Assembly: GCA_950295325.1 (NCBI GenBank)
Contig: OX485803.1
Span: forward strand, 47,815,554-47,879,553
Length of the DNA stretch: 64,000 nt
Direction: 5' to 3'
Origin: Polytrichum commune
Lineage: Eukaryota; Streptophyta; Polytrichopsida; Polytrichales; Polytrichaceae
The notes below the pieces were generated by a model that worked only from the letters and a program-made list of their open reading frames with translations, was not told the origin of the DNA and made no database searches. Of this stretch, positions 58,391 to 64,000 are shown piece by piece. Within the stretch, counting starts at the first letter, position 1. Each line of letters begins with the position of its first letter. A program made the translations under genes and the position numbers.

Positions 58391-59571
58391 AAGATAAGAT
58401 ATATATATATATATCTAGTAATATAATATAATATATTTGAAGCAGATTCGTTGGCATTGACTAAAAATTCATGTCCAACTTGGCAAATCCCATGGAATTC
58501 TTTTCTAGTTTCAAAAGTAAATGAATCCCTCATAGATTGTGATTGCCACTTCTTAGACACGTAATGAACACATTTAGGTTTATGATGTATCAAAACATGA
58601 GAGAGGATTATGATTATTTATGGTTGATATGAAAATGAACACTAATTTGGATGCAATTTTGACATTATTTTGAGACAATATTGAGTGGATTTTTTCATTA
58701 TACACATAGTAATATTTAATGTCCACGTGTGAGTTATATTTACTTGTGATTTGATGCACATTTTTTATGAGTTACAAATTTTTGATTGCATTTAAATAAA
58801 TTTTGGAACATTATAGGTGAAAGTCATGTATAAATTGCATAAATGTAATATTTGAAGTCTTACTTACATCTTATTCATTGTTAGAGATGAAATTTAGATA
58901 TGGGAACTTGATTTAATCAATGATTTTGTGATTATGTTGTAATGCATCGGTGGAAAATGTTCATTGAACCCCGATTTTAGCATATTTGCAATTAGAAACA
59001 ATAGCTCCTTTTCAATAATTTTTTTCCACAAGTAGGTTCGTATGCCATATGTTACCACACAAATCTAAGCAAGAATCGTTTCATTTACATCCCCATCCAA
59101 CCTCCCAAATTTTTCATTTGGAATAAAGCGTCCTCATGAAACAACATGAGGGTGACATCTCAAATGCACAAATTGGAGTACAATACTATATTTCGTGTAG
59201 TTTTATAGCTTTATTCAAACAAAATTTCAAAGCCTTAAACCCTAACTCAAATCATACTCAATGCAATTTGTGTTTATTATTCTACTAATGTGATACAAAA
59301 CATTCTACTATTTTGAAGCGAGGTTTGAATCCCTATAAAACACGTACTTTTATTTATGGGTACTATGCATTTTTTTTTGAAATCGTGAGGAAAACATTTT
59401 ATATCATCTCCAAACAAATGTTTGTTTCAGAGGTTGGTAGAAGGCTAAAGAATGTTAGATTTGCAAAAGCATGCAACGTGGAATGTGGAACACGTTGCAT
59501 TAGGCGAGACTCGTTATTGAGCTTGAAAAAATAGGAGTTCATGAAGATTTTTAATATGGTGTTTGGGAGGG
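58391..59571. other. AT-rich intergenic
   Basis: An (AT) run at about 58401-58415 opens a very AT-rich spacer. No gene, hairpin or element boundary was recognised. Confidence 0.45.
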
Positions 59572-59574
59572 TTA

Positions 59575-59785
59575 GGGCCACTTTATACACAAGCCAAGAG
59601 TTGTGACCATGAAATTGTGAGAGCCCAAAAGAAAGTGTCCAAAGGCCGTCCCAACACACCTCCCAAAATCATGTAGTGTGGTCACGGATCCTCAAGCGAA
59701 CTTGGACCGGCTCCGCCTTTTTCACCAATGAGAGTGCTTGAAGTGTAATGGTCACGGGCTCTCAGTCTCGTGTGTGAAGTGGCCC
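59575..59785. mobile_element. Tourist-like MITE, short form (211 bp), TTA TSD
   Basis: The left end is GGGCCACTTTATACACAAGC and the right end in reverse complement is GGGCCACTTCACACACGAGA. TTA occurs on both sides (59572-59574 and 59786-59788). It is an internally deleted relative of 38370-39164. A G homopolymer follows directly (about 59789-59802). Confidence 0.85.
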
Positions 59786-59788
59786 TTA

Positions 59789-60389
59789 GGGGGGGGGGGG
59801 GGAGGGGGCTTTCCTCTAATTGACTTCTACCACAAATTCATGGATTGAGGGTTTGGAGAGTTGTTGGTGGAGGATGAATTGGAGGAGTTGTTTACATATT
59901 GTTGCCATGGCCATACCAAAGAGAGATTCTTAATGAAGTTGTAGTATGGATTTTATATGAACATGTTTTCCCTTTTACTCTCTCATTTGTATAGAGATCC
60001 AATCTCCATATATGGAGTGTACTTATGTACGAAGTTATTTTGGTATTATGAAAATGGCTGATATTTCCGGGTTATTTCATTTTTGGAATAAAGAAAAAAA
60101 ATGCATAATAAATCCACAAGGATTTCACATGCAATAGGTTCTTAAGCTTCAAACAAGTAATAATAACTGCTATTTTATTTTATTTTGTTGTACTAAAGAC
60201 ATGGTGAGTGTTAGATTCGATATAGTCCGTTGAAATTGTTGGGTAGCTCGTCTTTTGAAGGACATCTTCAAGGTGTTTTTGACATAATTAGATCCCCAAG
60301 TACTTTGTAAGCAGTCTATGTCCATTATATTTTTTTATTCTTATTTTCATTCTTATGTATATTTAAGTTGATAATAAAATAAGGTGTCA
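59789..60389. other. Intergenic, no gene seen
   Basis: A G-rich homopolymer is followed by ordinary AT-rich spacer up to the R3 fragment that opens the second LAZ1-promoter copy. Confidence 0.45.
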
Positions 60390-63300
60390 GTCCCGATGAT
60401 ACAATAGACGAGTGGTAAGGCATTTAGCCTTGCTTCAAAAGTTATCTAACATGTCATTGCTCAATAAACAAATCAAAGAACAATGTGTGGATGCTACTTA
60501 ACACAAACCTACTAAAAAATAAATCTACGGAGCAAGTTCTTGTAGGTGCATCACGATAACCGGGTGCCTCTGTCACAACCGGGTGAGATTTTACTTGGTT
60601 TTTAGAAAATACTTTGGTAACATTTGGTAAAGCCACAGGGGGATGGGCCTTTAGTGTAGTCAAACCCCCTAACTTAGCAAGGTAGAGAGGACCACTAGAC
60701 AGTTCACAAAACATGTGGCCACCCGCTGGGTATGAGGGTTGGCAAGAGATTAGAGAATGGGCCTAGCCAAATGGCTCATCACTTAGTCACGAGTAGGCAA
60801 GCCTGCAAGCTTGGGAGCCAAAAAGGGCGGACGCTAAACCTCCCCCCACGAATTTTCAGGGGGTGGTGGATAGGGACTGGGGCCCACGATCCGGCACCTC
60901 CTAGCAACCCCCACAAAAACAAATCTAAAATCTAAAAATCATGACTGAAAATTGTTGCTTGCTCCGCCTGACTTCAAAAAAGAAGATTGCCCTTGCATTC
61001 TTGAAGGCCACATGTCCATATAACCCATATGTAGTGCACGTCATCTTCAAGGTCCAAAATCCAATCTATATGTTCACTTCCACTTTGTGAATAAACAATT
61101 GACTTGGATTATATTTTCAAAGTGAAACCGTCGATAAAGGATGTAATTAACTTGAAAGTCACAAATATTACAAAACCCTCATTAATAGTGAGGTTATAAT
61201 TTTTGTGACTTACCATTGAAAGGGTCTTTGCAATTCTAAAATGGAACTAAAATGAGTGTTTTATTTTATGTATGTTTGTTTAAATGTTTTAGAAATAAAA
61301 CTAATCAAGTGTGATTGAATGTAATCAAGTCTAAATAATTATAATTAATCCTAATGAAGCCCAATTAATTCACAAAGTATGCTTACCAAATTAATTAGGC
61401 CTAAGTGATTATAAAATGCACTTAGTGGAATTAATCATGATTTAATTCAGATACGAGGAACAACGTTCTTGATTACACTTGTTGAGGCTTCATTAGGCTA
61501 AATGCACTTAATTAGGCTTCATCACACTTAATAAGGTTATTTAGGCTTAATTAAATTCAATCACACTTTATTAGTTTGAATGTGTATAAATACTTATGGA
61601 AATAGAAAGCATTACATAAGTCACAAAAATTATAACCTCAACGTTAATGAGGTTTTGTAATATTTTTGACTTTCAAGTTAATTACATGCTTCATTGATGG
61701 TTTCACCTTGAAAATGAATTCCAAGTCGATTGTTTTTTTTACTAAGTGAAAGTGAACATATAGATTGGATTTTGGACGCACTCAATATGGGTTATATGGA
61801 CAAGTGACCTTAAGAATGCAAAGGCAATCGTATTTTTCGAAGTCGGGCAGCAGTTTTCGGTCGGGATCTGAAGATTTTGGACTTTGTTTTGTGGGCTGCC
61901 CGAGGTGCCGGATCGCGGGCCCCGGCCCCTATCCACTCCCCTGAAAGTTCGTGGAGAGTTTTTGGTGAGGTTTAGAGTCCGCCGCCAACGAGTCTCCTCT
62001 TCTCTCTCCCTCTCGCTCTCTCTCTATCTGTCACTCCTTGGGCTTGGCTTAGGAAGGAGCCACTAGGGTTTCGCAACCCCGTGACGAGTCCGCTATCGCC
62101 AAAGTCATTTTCAGGAGGAGGATCGTTGCAAACCCCAGGCCCCGCGCACCGGTCGCGCCACATCTCTCCGCATTGGATTCCGCCCACCCCGCCTCGAGAT
62201 CCGGCCGGCTTCCGGAATTCGGTGAGTTTTCGCATTCGCCGTGGTCTCTCGGGGCTCAATTTCGGGTTCTCTTGGCAAATTCAGGCAGCCATATCTCTGG
62301 GGGTGTTGCCAGGCACGTGGTGTGAGGTCTTTGATGGCCTGGTGATCGGGGTTTGATCGATGTGGAGGTTTTTTTGGGTGTCAGTCGTGATGTTTGTGTG
62401 TAGAATAGAGAGTGCAGCTGCGGTGGGAGGTTTTTCGTAGGGTTTCTGGAAGCTTCGATTTGGGTGCAGGAGAGTGTTTTAGCCATGGATTGTCATCGGA
62501 TTTTGAGACGATGGCAATTGGTGATGGCAATTGGGGAGAGGATATGTGTGCATTATGAATAGTCGGTGAATGAGCGCGGTTGGGCATGAGTGCTCAGGTT
62601 TTATAGAGTGAATTGTATGGGTTTTTGGTGTAGAGAGGGTTATGTGCATCATTTCTAGGCTTTCGTAGTGGTTAGGAGGACCAGAGGACTGTATCTTTTA
62701 GTTGGTGAACCTTATTGGGCCCTTCACCCTATTTGAGTGGGACATGACTTCAAATTTTGTTTCGTATTGCTGAAGGGAGGACTTCAGTGAAGGTAGTGTG
62801 ATATGTGGGTTCGCGACTTACCAATTTTCACCATACGAAATTGGGACCTCAATGCCATTCGTTTTTTCTTCTTCTCAAAGAATACTTGCATGAACTCGGG
62901 TAGCTCTCAAGGATTTGGTTTGTCACAGTTGTGGCTCTGATTTGTGAGCAGCTTTAGACAAGAGATTCTTGGACAAGAAGAGATTTGAGCTCATCTTAGC
63001 GGCTTCTCATCTTTTCATGAGATGTCTAATAGTCTTGGAGGCAATGAACATAGTTGAAAGCATTAGACTTCGTGTCGTCTTTGTGAATCATTGTCAGGAG
63101 GAGTTTTTGATGATGTGGGGATGATTGCTTTTCTTCGATATGTACAACAACTGTTGATTATGCGCTCCTCCTCCAAGCTTGTATAGTCTAAGCACAAGAA
63201 AGCCGATAAAGCAGAGGTTGTGAAGTCGCTCGAGACAAGATATTAGCTTTTTGGGATGGAACCTTAGAAATGACGAAAAGAGTTATGGGTACTTAAGGGA

Positions 63301-63525
63301 TCAGTGGGTGTCGAGAGTAGTTTTCTGCTAAATATACTTACGGCTGTTCTACCATAGTTCATTGAAGGAATTTACAGCCAAGGGAAGAGAACCGCAGATA
63401 AGGGTTGATTATGTGTCCCTAAATCTCACGTCTGTTATAGATCTGATGTGATGCCTATAAGATTGGTTTTCAACTGCTGATGGTATTTGTGTTTTGATAG
63501 GGTTTCATTCCTAGGCCTGCCAATG
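60390..63525 (+). repeat. LAZ1 promoter/5'UTR segment, copy 2 (no coding exons)
   Basis: It is colinear with 40160-42357: R3 fragment, GTAGGCAAGCCTG block, CT-rich tract (about 62000-62030), leader exon ending GGAATTCG, donor GTGAGTTTTCGC (about 62221), then intron sequence to CCTAGGCCTGCCAAT. It lacks 272 bp present in copy 1 and carries a 1.16-kb hairpin insertion. After 63525 the sequence is unrelated to LAZ1, so none of the LAZ1 exons follow within the window. Confidence 0.85.
60826..61984. mobile_element. Mutator-like long-hairpin transposon, 1159 bp, 9-bp TSD
   Basis: The left arm runs from 60826 (GGCGGACGCTAAACC) to about 61213. The right arm runs from about 61616 to 61984 and reads GGCGGACTCTAAACC in reverse complement. 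The arms of 370-390 bp stay alignable throughout, e.g. GATCCGGCACCTC, CCATATAACCCATAT, CCAATCTATATGTTCAC, GTAATTAACTTGAAAGTCA and GAGGTTATAATTTTTGTGAC. The loop of about 400 bp is AT-rich. Flanks GCCAAAAAG (60817-60825) and GCCAACGAG (61985-61993) form a 9-bp duplication with two differences. The duplicated locus retains the empty site GCCAAAAAGTCTC at 40537-40549. No transposase. Confidence 0.85.
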
Positions 63526-64000
63526 TTGTGGTTGAGTATAGGAAGTCCTGAAGGCCTCAGAGGGGGTTGTTTGGCTTAAGAGAGGCGGTCGACATCTGTG
63601 GGATTGCCGAGCCATGGTTGCATGCACACCGAAGTCCGAGATAAACATTGGCATAGTCTACTAATTTGGTGTGCTCGGAGACAAGGTTAGGCATAGTAGC
63701 AGACAGTTGGTGAGTGGCCCTAGTTGGCGACATTATAGGTCCTTCTATGTGCGGGGAGGTAGCTTTCTGCAATTGCTTGTAGACCACCCTACAATATAGC
63801 AAAAGGCAGATAGAACTTTGGAGAAGTTATGGAGGTTGCCCAATTTTTTTATTTAATTAAATTTTTTGTGTCTCATCATAGAAGTTTTGCACGTCCATGC
63901 AATTTGCATTTATTTATTATGGACTCATCAAGAAGCTTGAATTGGCATTGTTCCATGGAAGTGCCAGTTTTAGGCACTTTCACCTTAACATTGCATAGCA
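63526..64000. other. Unique sequence after the duplicated LAZ1 leader
   Basis: The sequence following the break is not related to copy 1. No conserved coding exon could be recognised before the window ends. Whether a gene downstream uses the duplicated leader cannot be seen here. Confidence 0.4.

Noticed and set aside
1-64000. LTR retrotransposons or autonomous transposases
   Set aside because: No frame with reverse transcriptase, integrase, RNase H or transposase motifs was seen, and no paired long direct repeats with TG..CA ends were recognised by eye. A dedicated search could still find degraded ones.

Overview
The window is nuclear DNA from a land plant. It holds five recognisable plant genes with spliceosomal introns, conserved plant exon structures, and many small non-autonomous DNA transposons with plant-type terminal repeats. 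The species cannot be named from the sequence. A carboxylesterase close to the gibberellin receptor GID1 that still has its catalytic histidine, together with the gene spacing, would fit a seed-free plant (bryophyte grade), but this is inference. No reverse transcriptase, transposase, CRISPR array or convincing tRNA gene was found.

Genes in order: (1) a folate/biopterin-family (BT1/FBT) membrane transporter on +, 12804-17089, 4 coding exons, 463 aa; (2) a GID1-like CXE carboxylesterase on +, 26286-28717, 4 exons, 337 aa, with a GC-AG intron and a plausible extra first exon at 25849-25884; (3) a LAZ1/DUF300 seven-helix membrane protein on +, 42798-46604, 8 coding exons, 485 aa, with a long 5'UTR intron; (4) an intronless GC-rich F-box protein gene on +, 48915-50213; (5) cytosolic ribosomal protein eS24 (RPS24) on -, 55664-57319, 5 exons, 136 aa. 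They do not form a pathway. Each is an independent transcription unit separated by kilobases of repeat-derived DNA.

The intergenic DNA is a dense mosaic of MITE-like elements. Boundaries could often be read from terminal inverted repeats (TIR), target site duplications (TSD), or an empty site in a related copy. Several types occur. Tourist/Harbinger-like elements start GGGCC with TTA/TAA duplications (1-529, 949-1424, 18505-19446, 38370-39164, 57667-58018, 59575-59785). Tc1/mariner-type elements have TA duplications (11174-11390, 13620-14019, and a Stowaway-type element with CTCCCTCCG ends at 4707-5118). hAT-like elements have 8-bp duplications (6510-6948, 4669-5595). A Mutator-like long hairpin lies at 60826-61984. 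Nesting is common. A second very long inverted repeat lies at 20045-21462.

The most notable large-scale feature is that the promoter, 5'UTR exon, splice donor and most of the first intron of the LAZ1 gene (40160-42357) are present a second time at 60390-63525, without the coding exons. The hairpin transposon sits in the second copy exactly at the place where the first copy preserves the empty site. Other local duplications flank or invade genes: a triplicated unit in FBT intron 1, a duplicated 3' flank of FBT, a tandem pair upstream of the CXE gene, and a repeat array beginning inside the last codons of the F-box gene.

All exon boundaries were assigned by eye from splice consensus, reading phase and family similarity. 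No database search or alignment program was run.
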